NCBI RefSeq assembly: GCF_030819175.1
Contig: NZ_JAUTBJ010000002.1
Span: forward strand, 1,684,001-1,748,000
Length of the DNA: 64,000 bases
Direction: 5' to 3'
From: Sphingomonas sp. SORGH_AS_0879
GTDB lineage: Bacteria; Pseudomonadota; Alphaproteobacteria; Sphingomonadales; Sphingomonadaceae
Shown here: positions 28,212 to 37,447 of the stretch, in pieces
Numbering within the stretch: the first letter of the stretch is position 1
Layout: the number at the start of each line of letters is the position of its first letter
Made by a program: the position numbers and the translations under genes
The notes under the pieces: generated by a model
Told to the model about the DNA's origin: nothing
What the model saw: only the letters and a program-made list of their open reading frames with translations
Databases searched by the model: none

Positions 28212-29734
28212 GCGAAAGCCTTTTGAACGGGCGCGGCGCAATGCGCGGCGAGGAAGGCGTCGTGCGTCGGCAGCCGGCCGGCCACCTGCGCGGCATGACG
28301 CCGGGTGAGGCTGAGGAAATCGTCCAGTTCGTCCGCCGACAGCCCATCGGCGAGCGCGTGATGCCCGGCGGGGACGATGCCCTGGCCGATCATCACCTGC
28401 ACCCAGGCGGGCTCGGCGAAAAGCTCGTCCCCTTCGCGGCGGAATCGGCCGTGGCTGCGGAACAGCGCGATGCGGGCAGCGAGGCTGTCGGGCACCGGCA
28501 CCGCGCGCCGCTCGGTCCAGAAGGGCTCGGGGCGGGCATTGGCGTGGTAATGGAGGATCAGGAAGTCGCGGATCGCCCGCCACTCGGCCTCGGTCTCGCG
28601 ATTATAGGCGTCGATCTCGACCGGCTGGAGTGTCTGGCCGGGCCAATAGTCCAGCAGCCGCGCGATGCCCGACTGGATCAGATGGATGCTGGTCGACTCC
28701 AGCGGTTCGAGGAACCCCGCCGCCAGTCCGAGCGCGACGCAATTGCCCACCCACGTGCGGGCGCGCCGTCCGGTGGTGAAGCGCAACAGTCGCGGCTCGC
28801 CCGTCGCTTCGCCGTTCAGCGCCGAGAGCAGCCGGTCGGCCGCTTCGTCCTCCGACAGATAGCGGCTGTCATAGACCAGCCCATTGCCGGTGCGATGCTG
28901 GAGCGGAATGCGCCAGCGCCAGCCGGCTCCATGGGCGATGGCGCGGGTATAGGGGGGCAGGGGGGCGGCACGCTCGCCCGCCACCGCCAGCGCGCGGTCG
29001 CAGGGGAGGAGGTCCGACCAGTCGTCGAACGGCTCGGCCAGCGTCTCGCCGATCAGCAGCGCGCGAAAGCCGGTGCAGTCGATGAACAACTCGCCCGCAT
29101 GGGTCTCGCCGCCTTCCAGCACGACATGGTCGATCCGCCCGCCCGCATCCCGCGCGACCGAGGCGATGCGGCCTTCCACCCGCACCACGCCCGCCGCTTC
29201 CGCATGGCGGCGGAGCAGCGCGGCATAGAGGCTGGCGTCGAAATGATAGGCCCAGGCGAGGCCGCTGGGCAGGTCGGGGCGGCCGGGATCGGGGGCGAAG
29301 CGGCTGGCCATCGCGGCTTGCGCGCTTGCCATATGGCCCCAGAGCGAGGCGGGGTTCGCCGCTCCGCCGCCGCGCAGCCAATAATGGTGGAAGGGCACCA
29401 GCCCCAGCCCGCGCCCGATGCTGCCGAACGCATGGAGATAGCCGCTGCCCTCGCCCGACCAGCCCTCGAACCTTATGCCCAGCTTGAAGCTGCCGTTCGT
29501 CGCGCGCAGGAACTCCGCTTCGTCAAGCCCGAGCATCTGGTTGAACAGTCGGATGCCGGGAATAGTCGCCTCGCCCACTCCGACCGTGCCGATCGCATCG
29601 GACTCGATCAGGGTGATGCGGGTGGCGGCGGGCAGGAACCGCGCCAGCGCCGCCGCCGCCATCCATCCGGCGGTGCCACCGCCGACGATCACGACCTTTC
29701 CGGCGATACGGTCCGTGGTAGGGCGGGCGTCCAT
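28208..29734 (-). CDS. flavin-dependent tryptophan-halogenase-like protein
   Basis: The product is about 508 residues from ATG 29734 (GTG 29746 is an alternative). It has the FAD motif VVIVGGGTAGWMAAAAL and GVGEATIPG, and GWRWRIPLQHR, the halogenase GWxWxIP motif. FKLGIRFEGW carries the Lys that aligns with the PrnA catalytic lysine, and EPLESTSIHLI carries the Glu partner. The residues needed for halogenation therefore seem retained. Homologues often sit beside TonB receptors in Sphingomonadales and Caulobacterales, where the substrate is unknown. Here it lies between the maltose receptor and the amylase gene, coupled to the latter. Confidence 0.9.
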   Translation of the reverse strand: MDARPTTDRIAGKVVIVGGGTAGWMAAAALARFLPAATRITLIESDAIGTVGVGEATIPGIRLFNQMLGLDEAEFLRATNGSFKLGIRFEGWSGEGSGYLHAFGSIGRGLGLVPFHHYWLRGGGAANPASLWGHMASAQAAMASRFAPDPGRPDLPSGLAWAYHFDASLYAALLRRHAEAAGVVRVEGRIASVARDAGGRIDHVVLEGGETHAGELFIDCTGFRALLIGETLAEPFDDWSDLLPCDRALAVAGERAAPLPPYTRAIAHGAGWRWRIPLQHRTGNGLVYDSRYLSEDEAADRLLSALNGEATGEPRLLRFTTGRRARTWVGNCVALGLAAGFLEPLESTSIHLIQSGIARLLDYWPGQTLQPVEIDAYNRETEAEWRAIRDFLILHYHANARPEPFWTERRAVPVPDSLAARIALFRSHGRFRREGDELFAEPAWVQVMIGQGIVPAGHHALADGLSADELDDFLSLTRRHAAQVAGRLPTHDAFLAAHCAAPVQKAFA

Positions 29735-29796
29735 GCGGCATCTCACATTCGGGATTCCCGCGCCGGATATGGGGGGACCGGCGCGGGAAACTTGTA

Positions 29797-32541
29797 TCAG
29801 AAGCGATAGGTAAACCCGGCGAGGAACCGGCGGCCATAGCTCTGATAGTCGATCACCTGATCGCGCTGTCCGCCATTGGTCGTGACGAACGGCGTGTCGG
29901 TCAGGTTCTGGCCCTGCACGAACAGCGACAGGCCCTTGAACGTGCCGTCCTGGAAGTCATAGCCGATCTGGCCATCGACGATCGTCTCGTCGATCGCGCG
30001 GCGGCGGACGCGGTTGGCGCCGAAGCCTGACAACTCACCCACGAAGGTCGAGCGATACCGGACCGATCCACGGATGTTCAGGCCCCACTTCTCGAAAAAG
30101 GCGGTGCCGTTCGCCACCCAGCGCGAATAGCCGGGAATATCCTCGGGCTCGCCGCCGGGGGTCGGGGTGATCTCGGTCTTGGTGTACGACCCGCCGCCCG
30201 TCAGGCCGAAGCCGTCGAGGAAACCGACCACCTGACCCAGCGGCAAGGTGCCCGCCAGTTCGACGCCGTAGATCGTGCCGCCGGTCCCGTTGATCGGACG
30301 GGTGATCCGGCCCTGAAGCGGAATGCCGACCGGCAGCGACGCGGGAAGGGGCAGGCCGGTATAGTCGTAAGGCTGCTCAAGATTGTAAACGAAGCTCTTG
30401 AGATCCTTGTAGAAGCCCTGCGCCGCCAGATAGCCGCGCGTGCCGAAATATTTCTCGATCGTCACGTCGTAGGAATTGGAGCGGATCGGGCGGAGGAACG
30501 GATTGCCGCCATTGCCCGAGATGATCCCCTGCGCCGTGTCGAAGCCATAGGAGAGTGCGACGCGCATGTCGTCGAAGCGCGGGCGCATCATCTGACGCGC
30601 CGCCGCGACGCGGAACACCCAGTCGCTGGGCAGGCGAAGCGACAGATTGGCGCTGGGCAGGATATCCCAGTAATCGTCGCCCTGGACGATCGTGTTGAAG
30701 CCGGTGCCGTTATAGACCAGCCCGCGCGACTTCTGCTCGGTGCCGACCGCCTGCACGCCGATATTGCCGGTCAGCTCCGCCGCGCCGATCTGCGCGCGCA
30801 GATCGGCCTGGAGATAGGCGGTCATCAGATGCTCGGTCGTGGTGTACGCCTTGGCGGGCACGTCCGGGCTGGTGTTGGGCGTCAGCGTATAGACGCCACC
30901 CGCCAGCAACGCGCGCGGGTCGTAGCTGAGCATCGGTCCCAGACCCAGATAGGTCAGGTCGGTCGGCGTCTGGCGATATTGCTGCGGCAGGGGCGCGATG
31001 GTCGCGCCGCCAGGCAGGGTGACGAAGGCCTCGTTGGGGGCCAGCGACTTGGCATGATCGGTATAGTTCAGGCCGAAGCGGATGGCGTGGACGATCGGGG
31101 TCTCGACTTCGCGTTCGATCTCGACGCGGTACTGCTTGATCTCGTCGGTGACCTTGCGGTCGTTATAATAGCCCGCCTGACGTGTCGTGCCGCCCCAGCC
31201 CAGCGGATCGGTCAACTGGATCAGATTGGGGTCGGAATAGTTCAGCGTCGGCTGGAACACGGTGCCGGTCCGGCCCGTGGTGAAGCCCAGCGTGTCGGTC
31301 GCGCCATTGCCCTGGCCGTAGCCGGTACCGCTATAGGTCTCCAGCGTCACCTCGTCGCGGTCGGTGCGCGAATAGCTGAGGTCGACGAATGCGCTCCAGC
31401 CGTCATCGCCCTTATACTTGCCGTTATAGCCGAACGAATAGAGCTTGGCCTTGCGCTGGAACGAGTCGTTGCGGACCACGCCCTCGACACCGCTGAACGT
31501 GCCCGATGTGACCAGGCCGTTATTGACCACCGCGTTGGTCAGCGACGGATTGGCGCCCCATTGCAGCGGCAGTTCGATGCCGCGCTTGATCTGGTCGTCG
31601 TTGAAGTCGGAATAGAAGCCGTCGAGCGTGCTGGTGAAGGTGTCGCTCATTTTCCACTGGAGCGTGCCCGAAAGGCCCAGGCGCTTCAGCGTGGTCGAGG
31701 TGACATAGGATTTGGATCCGCCGATGACGTTGGCCGACGCGCCGTTCACCGTGACCGGCGCATAGCCCCAGGCATTGCCTTCCTGAATCTGGTATGGTTC
31801 GTTGAGATAGCTGGCCGACAGCGCGACGCCGATCGTGTCGTCCGCGAACTGGTCGACATAGGTGGCCGAGGCGCGATAGCCGAAGTCCTTCGACCCCGCG
31901 TTCAGCTTGCCGATATCGGCATAGGTGCCACGCGCGCCGACCGAGAAGACGCGCTTGCCATAGTCGAGCGGGCGGATCGTCTTCAGGTCGACCGTGCCCG
32001 ACAGGCCCTGGCCGATCAGCGCGGCATTGGCGGTCTTGTAGATCAGCACCTGGTTGACGACTTCCGCCGGATACTGGTCATATTCGACCGCACGGTTGTC
32101 GCCGGTCGAGGTCTGCTCGCGACCGTTCAATAGCGTCGTGGAGAAGTCGGGGGCGAAGCCGCGGATCGAGATGGCGTTGGAGCGGCCATTGACCCGCTGC
32201 GACGTCACGCCGGGCAGGCGGGCGATGGACTCGGCGATCGAGGCGTCGGGAAGCTTGCCGATATCCTCGGCCGAGACGGATTCGACGACCAGGTCGCGGT
32301 TCTTCTTCTCAGCGACGGCATTTTCCAGCGCGGCGCGAAAGCCGGTGACGACGATATCGCCGGGTTCGGCATTGTCCTGCGCTTGCTGGGCGGCGGTGTC
32401 CGCGGTGCCGCTGTTCGGCGCGGGTACGACCGCGACGCTTTGCGCACATACCGGCGCGGCGACGATCAGGGCGAGCGTGCTGACGCCGAGCTTCAGGAAC
32501 GAGCGCGCGGCATCGGCCGACGCCACAGGGCGAACCGTCAT
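29797..32541 (-). CDS. TonB-dependent receptor of the maltose/starch locus (MalA-like)
   Basis: The product is 914 residues from ATG 32541, preceded by GGAGGGGAT. The signal peptide ends near APVCAQ. A plug domain (IVVTGFRAALENAVAEKK, VVESVSAEDIGKLPDASIAESI, ISIRGFAPDFSTTLLNG) is followed by a barrel ending in RRFLAGFTYRF. It should move maltodextrins across the outer membrane. The frame is open 5' of the start to 33630, but that part overlaps the divergent lacI gene. It leads the leftward operon of halogenase, amylase and glucosidases, 62 bases ahead of the halogenase. Confidence 0.93.
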   Translation of the reverse strand: MTVRPVASADAARSFLKLGVSTLALIVAAPVCAQSVAVVPAPNSGTADTAAQQAQDNAEPGDIVVTGFRAALENAVAEKKNRDLVVESVSAEDIGKLPDASIAESIARLPGVTSQRVNGRSNAISIRGFAPDFSTTLLNGREQTSTGDNRAVEYDQYPAEVVNQVLIYKTANAALIGQGLSGTVDLKTIRPLDYGKRVFSVGARGTYADIGKLNAGSKDFGYRASATYVDQFADDTIGVALSASYLNEPYQIQEGNAWGYAPVTVNGASANVIGGSKSYVTSTTLKRLGLSGTLQWKMSDTFTSTLDGFYSDFNDDQIKRGIELPLQWGANPSLTNAVVNNGLVTSGTFSGVEGVVRNDSFQRKAKLYSFGYNGKYKGDDGWSAFVDLSYSRTDRDEVTLETYSGTGYGQGNGATDTLGFTTGRTGTVFQPTLNYSDPNLIQLTDPLGWGGTTRQAGYYNDRKVTDEIKQYRVEIEREVETPIVHAIRFGLNYTDHAKSLAPNEAFVTLPGGATIAPLPQQYRQTPTDLTYLGLGPMLSYDPRALLAGGVYTLTPNTSPDVPAKAYTTTEHLMTAYLQADLRAQIGAAELTGNIGVQAVGTEQKSRGLVYNGTGFNTIVQGDDYWDILPSANLSLRLPSDWVFRVAAARQMMRPRFDDMRVALSYGFDTAQGIISGNGGNPFLRPIRSNSYDVTIEKYFGTRGYLAAQGFYKDLKSFVYNLEQPYDYTGLPLPASLPVGIPLQGRITRPINGTGGTIYGVELAGTLPLGQVVGFLDGFGLTGGGSYTKTEITPTPGGEPEDIPGYSRWVANGTAFFEKWGLNIRGSVRYRSTFVGELSGFGANRVRRRAIDETIVDGQIGYDFQDGTFKGLSLFVQGQNLTDTPFVTTNGGQRDQVIDYQSYGRRFLAGFTYRF

Positions 32542-32632
32542 GAAATCCCCTCCAGGAAACCCCGCTTTCTTTCGACGAACGGGTATGGTTGTTGCCGCAC
32601 CTGTGAAATCGATCGCGATGAAAGGGAATGAT

Positions 32633-32655
32633 GCCGCATACGTATTCAATGCGGC
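32633..32655. promoter_or_regulatory. candidate LacI operator between receptor and regulator
   Basis: A perfect dyad GCCGCAT / ATGCGGC (32633-32639 and 32649-32655) spans nine bases, and the 8-base palindrome ATACGTAT (32638-32645) lies inside it. LacI-family operators commonly have a central CG, as here. It sits about 92 bases before the receptor start and 91 before the regulator start, a position from which both could be repressed. The dyad is directly visible; its binding by the adjacent LacI protein is inferred. Confidence 0.5.
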
Positions 32656-32745
32656 CATATCGGCCTGTTGCATTATTACGACAGGACTCCCGCTTAACCT
32701 GGTACAGCAAAGCCGGTATGGGGGGGCGAGGAGGATGCCCTGATC

Positions 32746-33777
32746 TTGGTCGGCCAGCGAAAGCCCACATCGTTCGATATCGCGCAAATGGCGGGCGTGT
32801 CGCAGCCTACGGTCAGCCGTGCGCTTCGAGGAAGTCCTTCGGTCAGCGCCGCCACCCGCGCGCGGATCGAGGCGATCGCCAAGACGCTGAACTATACGGT
32901 CGACCGCGCCGCCTCGAACCTGCGGAGCGGGCAGACGCGGACGCTGGCGCTGCTGCTGTTTCGCGATCCTTCGCCGGGGCGGACGCTGATAAACCCCTTT
33001 TTCCTCGGGATGCTGGGCTCGATCATGGAGAGTTGCGCGGAGGTCGGATACGACCTGCTCGTTTCTTTCCAGAACCCGACCAGCAACTGGCAGGCCGATT
33101 ATGAAGACAGCCACCGCGCCGACGGGCTGATCCTGCTCGGTTATGGGGACTATGCCGATTATCGCGAGCAGCTCGATCAATTGGTCGCGCGCGGCACCCA
33201 TTTCGTGCGCTGGGGCTCGGTCGCGCCGGGCCAGCCGGGGCTGACCATCGGATGCGACAATCATGCGGGCGCGCTGGCGGCGACACGGCATCTGGTGGCG
33301 CAGGGGCGCAAGCGGATCGCGTTCCTGGGCGATGCGACCGACCATTATCCCGAATTCCATGACCGTTATCGCGGCTATTGCGATGCGCTGGCCGAGGCGG
33401 ATTTGCCCTGCGATCCCGCGCTTCAGGTCGGCGCGATCTCCAGCGAGGAAGAGGGCGAACGCGCCGCGCGCGAATTGCTGGCGCGGGGGCGGCCCTTCGA
33501 CGCGATCATGGCGGCAAGCGACCTGATCGCCCTGGCGGCGATGCGCGTGCTGGCGGAGGCGGGGCTGCGGGTGCCCGACGATGTTTCGCTGGTCGGGTTC
33601 GACGATATCCCGGCGGCCAGCTTCGCGCATCCGCCGCTCAGCACGGTGGTACAGGATGCGGCGGCGGCGGGGCGGCTGCTGGTCCGCGCGCTGCTCGCCG
33701 AGATTTCGGGCAAGCCCCGGACGCCGACCCTGCTGCCCGCCACGCTGGTCGTGCGCGGGTCCAGCATCCGGCCATAA
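32746..33777 (+). CDS. LacI-family regulator of the maltose/starch locus
   Basis: The product is 343 residues from TTG 32746, behind GAGGAGG at 32728-32734. The LacI HTH is at residues about 9-55 (SFDIAQMAGVSQPTVSRALRG, then hinge helix VDRAASNLRSGQTRTLALL). A periplasmic-binding-protein-like sensor domain follows (MAASDLIALAAMRVL, LVGFDDIPAASFAHPPLSTV). It is divergent from the TonB receptor and 32 bases ahead of the MFS transporter, so it probably controls both, with a maltose-type sugar as inducer. Confidence 0.93.
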   Translation: MVGQRKPTSFDIAQMAGVSQPTVSRALRGSPSVSAATRARIEAIAKTLNYTVDRAASNLRSGQTRTLALLLFRDPSPGRTLINPFFLGMLGSIMESCAEVGYDLLVSFQNPTSNWQADYEDSHRADGLILLGYGDYADYREQLDQLVARGTHFVRWGSVAPGQPGLTIGCDNHAGALAATRHLVAQGRKRIAFLGDATDHYPEFHDRYRGYCDALAEADLPCDPALQVGAISSEEEGERAARELLARGRPFDAIMAASDLIALAAMRVLAEAGLRVPDDVSLVGFDDIPAASFAHPPLSTVVQDAAAAGRLLVRALLAEISGKPRTPTLLPATLVVRGSSIRP

Positions 33778-33809
33778 AACACAATGATAACAGAATATCG
33801 GGAGAGGTT

Positions 33810-35291
33810 ATGGAGAAGCCGCGTCAGGGCTTTTGGGGGCTGTGGAACACGTCGTTCGGCTTTTTCGGAATCCAGATCGGCTTTGCCCTGCAAAACGCCA
33901 ATGTCAGCCGCATCTTCCAGTCGCTGGGCACCGCCGAGAAGGACCTGGCGTTCCTGTGGATCGCCGCGCCGCTGACCGGGCTGCTCGTCCAGCCGGTGAT
34001 CGGCCATTATAGCGACAGGACATGGGGCCGGTTCGGGCGGCGGCGGCCCTATTTCCTCGCGGGCGCGGTTCTGGCGACGCTGGCGTTGATGGGGATGCCC
34101 AATGCGGGCGGGCTGCTGGGCGCCGCGATGCTGCTCTGGCTGCTCGACGCCTCGCTCAACGTGTCGATGGAGCCGTTTCGCGCCTTTGTCGGCGACATGC
34201 TCCCCAGCCGCCAGCGGACGGCGGGCTATGCCTTCCAGACCGGGTTCATCGGGGCGGGCGCAGTGCTGGGATCGCTCGCACCGATGGTGCTGACCGATGT
34301 CTTCCACGTCGCCAATGTCGCGGGGCCGGGCGAGGTGCCGCCGTCGGTGCGCTATGGCTTCTATATCGGGGCGGCGGCCTTGTTCGGCGCGGTGCTCTGG
34401 ACCGTGCTCACCACCCGCGAATATTCGCCCGAGCAGATCGCGGCCTTTGCCGAGAGCGACGAGGGGCAGGTGGCGCATAGCGATGCCGTGCCGTCCGACC
34501 GGATCGGCACCGCGCCGCTCTGGATCGTCGCGGGCGCGTTGGTCGTCGCGGGCGTCGGGCTGCTGGGGCTCGACAAGCCGGTCTATCTGCTGGGTGGCGG
34601 GTTGATCGCCTTCGGTCTGGCGCGGATTCTCAGTGCGGCGCTGGTGCGGAGTGGGCGAGGGGCCAATGCGCTCAGCCAGATCCTGGCCGATCTGGCGGCG
34701 ATGCCCGCGACGATGAAGCGGCTGGCGCTCGTGCAGTTCTTCACCTGGTCGGCGCTGTTCATCATGTGGATATACACCACGCCGATCGTCGCGGCGCGGG
34801 TCTTCCATACCACCGACGCCTCCAGCGCGGCCTTCAACGAGGGGGCCAATTGGGTCGGCGTGCTGTTCGCGGTGTACAGCGGTGTGGCCACGCTCTGGGC
34901 CTTCGCACTGCCATGGCTGGCGCGGGCGATCGGGCGGCGGAACACGCATGTCGTCGGCCTGCTGTGCGGCGCGGCAGGGTTCGCGTCGTTCCTGATGATC
35001 CGGGACGCCTGGTGGCTGTTGGGGGCGATGGTGTTCGTCGGCATCGCCTGGGCCTCGATCCTGACCATGCCCTATGCGATCCTGTCGGCGGCGCTTCCGG
35101 CTGAGAAGCTGGGCATTTACATGGGGTTGTTCAACATCTTCATCGTGCTGCCGCAACTGATCGTGTCGTCCATCATGGGGGCGGTGGTCAGCCATTTCTT
35201 CCCCGGCGATCTGGTATGGGCGATGGCGATTGCGGCGGGGGTGATGGGACTGGCGGCGCTGGCGATGCTGAGGGTGGCAAAGGACGCCTGA
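33810..35291 (+). CDS. MFS sugar transporter (SLC45 / GPH-like)
   Basis: The product is 493 residues from ATG 33810, behind GGGAGAGG. About twelve membrane segments are visible. The N-terminal FWGLWNTSFGFFGIQIGFAL and DRTWGRFGRRRPYFLAGA loop, with its arginine-rich motif, matches SLC45-like proton/disaccharide symporters found in sphingomonad maltose loci. It should carry maltose or maltodextrins across the inner membrane for the cytoplasmic glucosidase. It is co-oriented with and 32 bases behind the LacI gene. Confidence 0.88.
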   Translation: MEKPRQGFWGLWNTSFGFFGIQIGFALQNANVSRIFQSLGTAEKDLAFLWIAAPLTGLLVQPVIGHYSDRTWGRFGRRRPYFLAGAVLATLALMGMPNAGGLLGAAMLLWLLDASLNVSMEPFRAFVGDMLPSRQRTAGYAFQTGFIGAGAVLGSLAPMVLTDVFHVANVAGPGEVPPSVRYGFYIGAAALFGAVLWTVLTTREYSPEQIAAFAESDEGQVAHSDAVPSDRIGTAPLWIVAGALVVAGVGLLGLDKPVYLLGGGLIAFGLARILSAALVRSGRGANALSQILADLAAMPATMKRLALVQFFTWSALFIMWIYTTPIVAARVFHTTDASSAAFNEGANWVGVLFAVYSGVATLWAFALPWLARAIGRRNTHVVGLLCGAAGFASFLMIRDAWWLLGAMVFVGIAWASILTMPYAILSAALPAEKLGIYMGLFNIFIVLPQLIVSSIMGAVVSHFFPGDLVWAMAIAAGVMGLAALAMLRVAKDA

Positions 35292-35297
35292 GCCAAC

Positions 35298-35318
35298 TCC
35301 TCCTTGTGCCGGGGAGGA
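35298..35318. terminator. possible small bidirectional hairpin
   Basis: TCCTCC at 35298-35303 pairs with GGAGGA at 35313-35318 in the 27-base gap between the converging transporter and kinase genes. The stem is short and the T-run is poor, so this may be incidental. Confidence 0.25.
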
Positions 35319-36653
35319 TTATCTCGGCAGCGTGATCGTTGCGGCCAGCCCGCCTTCTGGCCGGTTGGAGAGGCGGATATCCCCGCCCGCCTCGCGCACG
35401 ATCGAGCGGGCTAGTGCGAGGCCCAGTCCGATGCCGCCCGTATCCCGGTTGCGTGAGCTTTCCAGGCGGATGAAGGGATCGAACACCGCCTCCAACTGAT
35501 CGGCGGCGATGCCGGGGCCCTGGTCGGCGACGATGATCGCGACATGATCGGCCTGCGCATCGATCCGCACATCGGCGGAATGACCATATTTTACCGCATT
35601 CTCGATCAGGTTGCGGACCGCGCGCCGCATCAGCGTGGGGCGCAGCTTCAGCCGGAGCCGCCCGCCTTCCTCGAAGGTCACGTCCTGTCCCAGGTCCAGG
35701 AAATCGGCGACGACCGCATCGACCAGCGCGTTCAGGTCGACATCGGTCTCCGCCTCGCTCGGACGCCCCGCGCGCGCCAACGAGAGGATGTCCTCCAGCG
35801 TCTTGTTCATCTCGGCGATGGTGTCGGCCATGCGCAGCCGGTCCTGTTCGTCCTCGACCGACTCGATGCGGACCCGCAAGGCGGCCAGCGGCGTTCGCAG
35901 GTCATGCCCGATCGCGCCCAGCATCCGGTCCTTTTCCTCCAGCATCGCCCGGATCCGCAGCCGCAGCGCGTTGAACGCCGCGATCAGGCCGGAGACGTCG
36001 AGCGGCCCCTGTTCGGGAATGGGTTCGCCGGGCTCGCGCGGGTCGAAACGCTCCGCCGCGCGGGTCAGGTCGCGCAAGGGGCGCGAAATGCGCCGTCCGA
36101 TCCACAGCACGGGCAGCAGGATGACGCCGTACAGGATCAGGGTCTGCGCGATCAGCCGCCAGACCAGATACATCCCGTCATTGGGCCAGAAGGAGCGCGT
36201 GACCAGCCAGCCGCCGGTCTTGCGCTCGACGGCGATCAGCAGTTCCTGTGCCGGAGGACGCCGCCGGTCGACACGGCGGCGGGGCCAGTCGAAATCCTCC
36301 GGGCGGAACGGGCGGATGCCGGTGACGACGCGCAGCACCGGATGCCCCGATTCTGCCAGTCCCTCGCGCACCAGCGCCTCTACCGCGGGCACGCCCGGCA
36401 GGTTGGGGCGGATCGGATTGTTGCGCGACATCCGCACCCGGCCGCGATCGGGGGCGGGCGGGCGGCCATTGGCGGCGCGGTCGATCGCATCGGTCAGCCG
36501 CGCAATGGCGGGGCCCGATGTCTGTTCCAGCAGCAACGTCCTCCGCTCGTGCAACAGTAGCGCGAAGTTGATCGCCTGCGCCACGAACAGCGCGATGGCG
36601 AGCAGCAGCGCCATCTGCGCCGCCAGCCGACGCGGCCAGAAGCGGAGCCTCAC
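35319..36653 (-). CDS. sensor histidine kinase
   Basis: The product is 444 residues. A first membrane helix covers about residues 12-34, a periplasmic loop rich in Arg and Pro covers 35-160, and a second helix covers 165-186. A HAMP domain follows, then HisKA with phospho-acceptor H250 in AIGHDLRTPLAAL. The ATPase domain has the N box NLIENAVKYG and the G boxes DQGPGIAAD and GGIGLGLALAR. It is the partner of the response regulator encoded just upstream, which it overlaps by four bases. The stimulus is not evident; the architecture is EnvZ/PhoQ-like. Confidence 0.93.
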   Translation of the reverse strand: MRLRFWPRRLAAQMALLLAIALFVAQAINFALLLHERRTLLLEQTSGPAIARLTDAIDRAANGRPPAPDRGRVRMSRNNPIRPNLPGVPAVEALVREGLAESGHPVLRVVTGIRPFRPEDFDWPRRRVDRRRPPAQELLIAVERKTGGWLVTRSFWPNDGMYLVWRLIAQTLILYGVILLPVLWIGRRISRPLRDLTRAAERFDPREPGEPIPEQGPLDVSGLIAAFNALRLRIRAMLEEKDRMLGAIGHDLRTPLAALRVRIESVEDEQDRLRMADTIAEMNKTLEDILSLARAGRPSEAETDVDLNALVDAVVADFLDLGQDVTFEEGGRLRLKLRPTLMRRAVRNLIENAVKYGHSADVRIDAQADHVAIIVADQGPGIAADQLEAVFDPFIRLESSRNRDTGGIGLGLALARSIVREAGGDIRLSNRPEGGLAATITLPR

Positions 36654-37369
36654 AGGCGCGTCACCTCGGCGGCCAGCGTATAGCCGCCGCCCCAGACCGT
36701 CTTGATGATCTCGGGCGATTTGGGGTCCGCCTCGATCTTGCGGCGCAGGCGGCTGACCTGATTGTCGATCGCGCGGTCGAAGGCGGCGGCCTCGCGCCCC
36801 TGGGTCAGGTCGAGCAACTGGTCGCGGGTCAGCACCTGGCGAGGACGGCTGACCAGCGCGAGCAGCAGATTATATTCGCCGGTCGACAGCATCACCGACA
36901 CGCCCTCGCGATCGACCAGCGACCGCTCGCCCGATTTCAGCACCCAGCCCGCAAAGGCGTAGGAGCCGCTGTCCGGCGCATGGAGCCGCGCGCCGCCCGC
37001 CTGGGTCCGGCGCAGCACGACCTTGGCCCGGGTCGCCAGTTCGCGCGGGGAAAAGGGCTTCACGACATAGTCGTCCGCGCCCATTTCCAGTCCGACGATC
37101 CGGTCCGTCTCCTCGGCGCGGGCGGTCAGCAGGATGACCGGCACCTCGCTGGTCGCCGCGATATGGCGGCAAAGGCTCAGCCCGTCCTCGCCCGGCATCA
37201 TGATGTCGAGGATGACCAGGTCGATGGCATAGGCCGCGAGCCGGGTGCGCGCCGAGGCGGCATCGCCCGCCTGGGTCACGCGGAACCCCTGTTTGGTCAG
37301 ATAGACGGCGAGCGGCTCGCGGATGGAACGCTCGTCATCGACGAGCAGCAGGTGCGGCGTGTCGGACAT
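36650..37369 (-). CDS. OmpR-family response regulator
   Basis: The product is 239 residues from ATG 37369 behind GGGGAGGGG; upstream in-frame starts would add a non-conserved leader. The receiver has LVDDERS, phospho-Asp in DLVILDIMMPGEDG and Lys in DDYVVKPFSP. The C-terminal winged helix contains LSTGEYNLLLALVSRPRQVL and VSRLRRKIEAD. It binds DNA after phosphorylation by the kinase downstream. Its targets are unknown. Confidence 0.94.
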   Translation of the reverse strand: MSDTPHLLLVDDERSIREPLAVYLTKQGFRVTQAGDAASARTRLAAYAIDLVILDIMMPGEDGLSLCRHIAATSEVPVILLTARAEETDRIVGLEMGADDYVVKPFSPRELATRAKVVLRRTQAGGARLHAPDSGSYAFAGWVLKSGERSLVDREGVSVMLSTGEYNLLLALVSRPRQVLTRDQLLDLTQGREAAAFDRAIDNQVSRLRRKIEADPKSPEIIKTVWGGGYTLAAEVTRL

Positions 37370-37447
37370 GGGGGAGGGGTCTAGCATGGCAAGCGCGGCT
37401 CGCAAGCGGGGCGACGGATGGGGGGATCGGTCGCCCCGCCTGACGGC

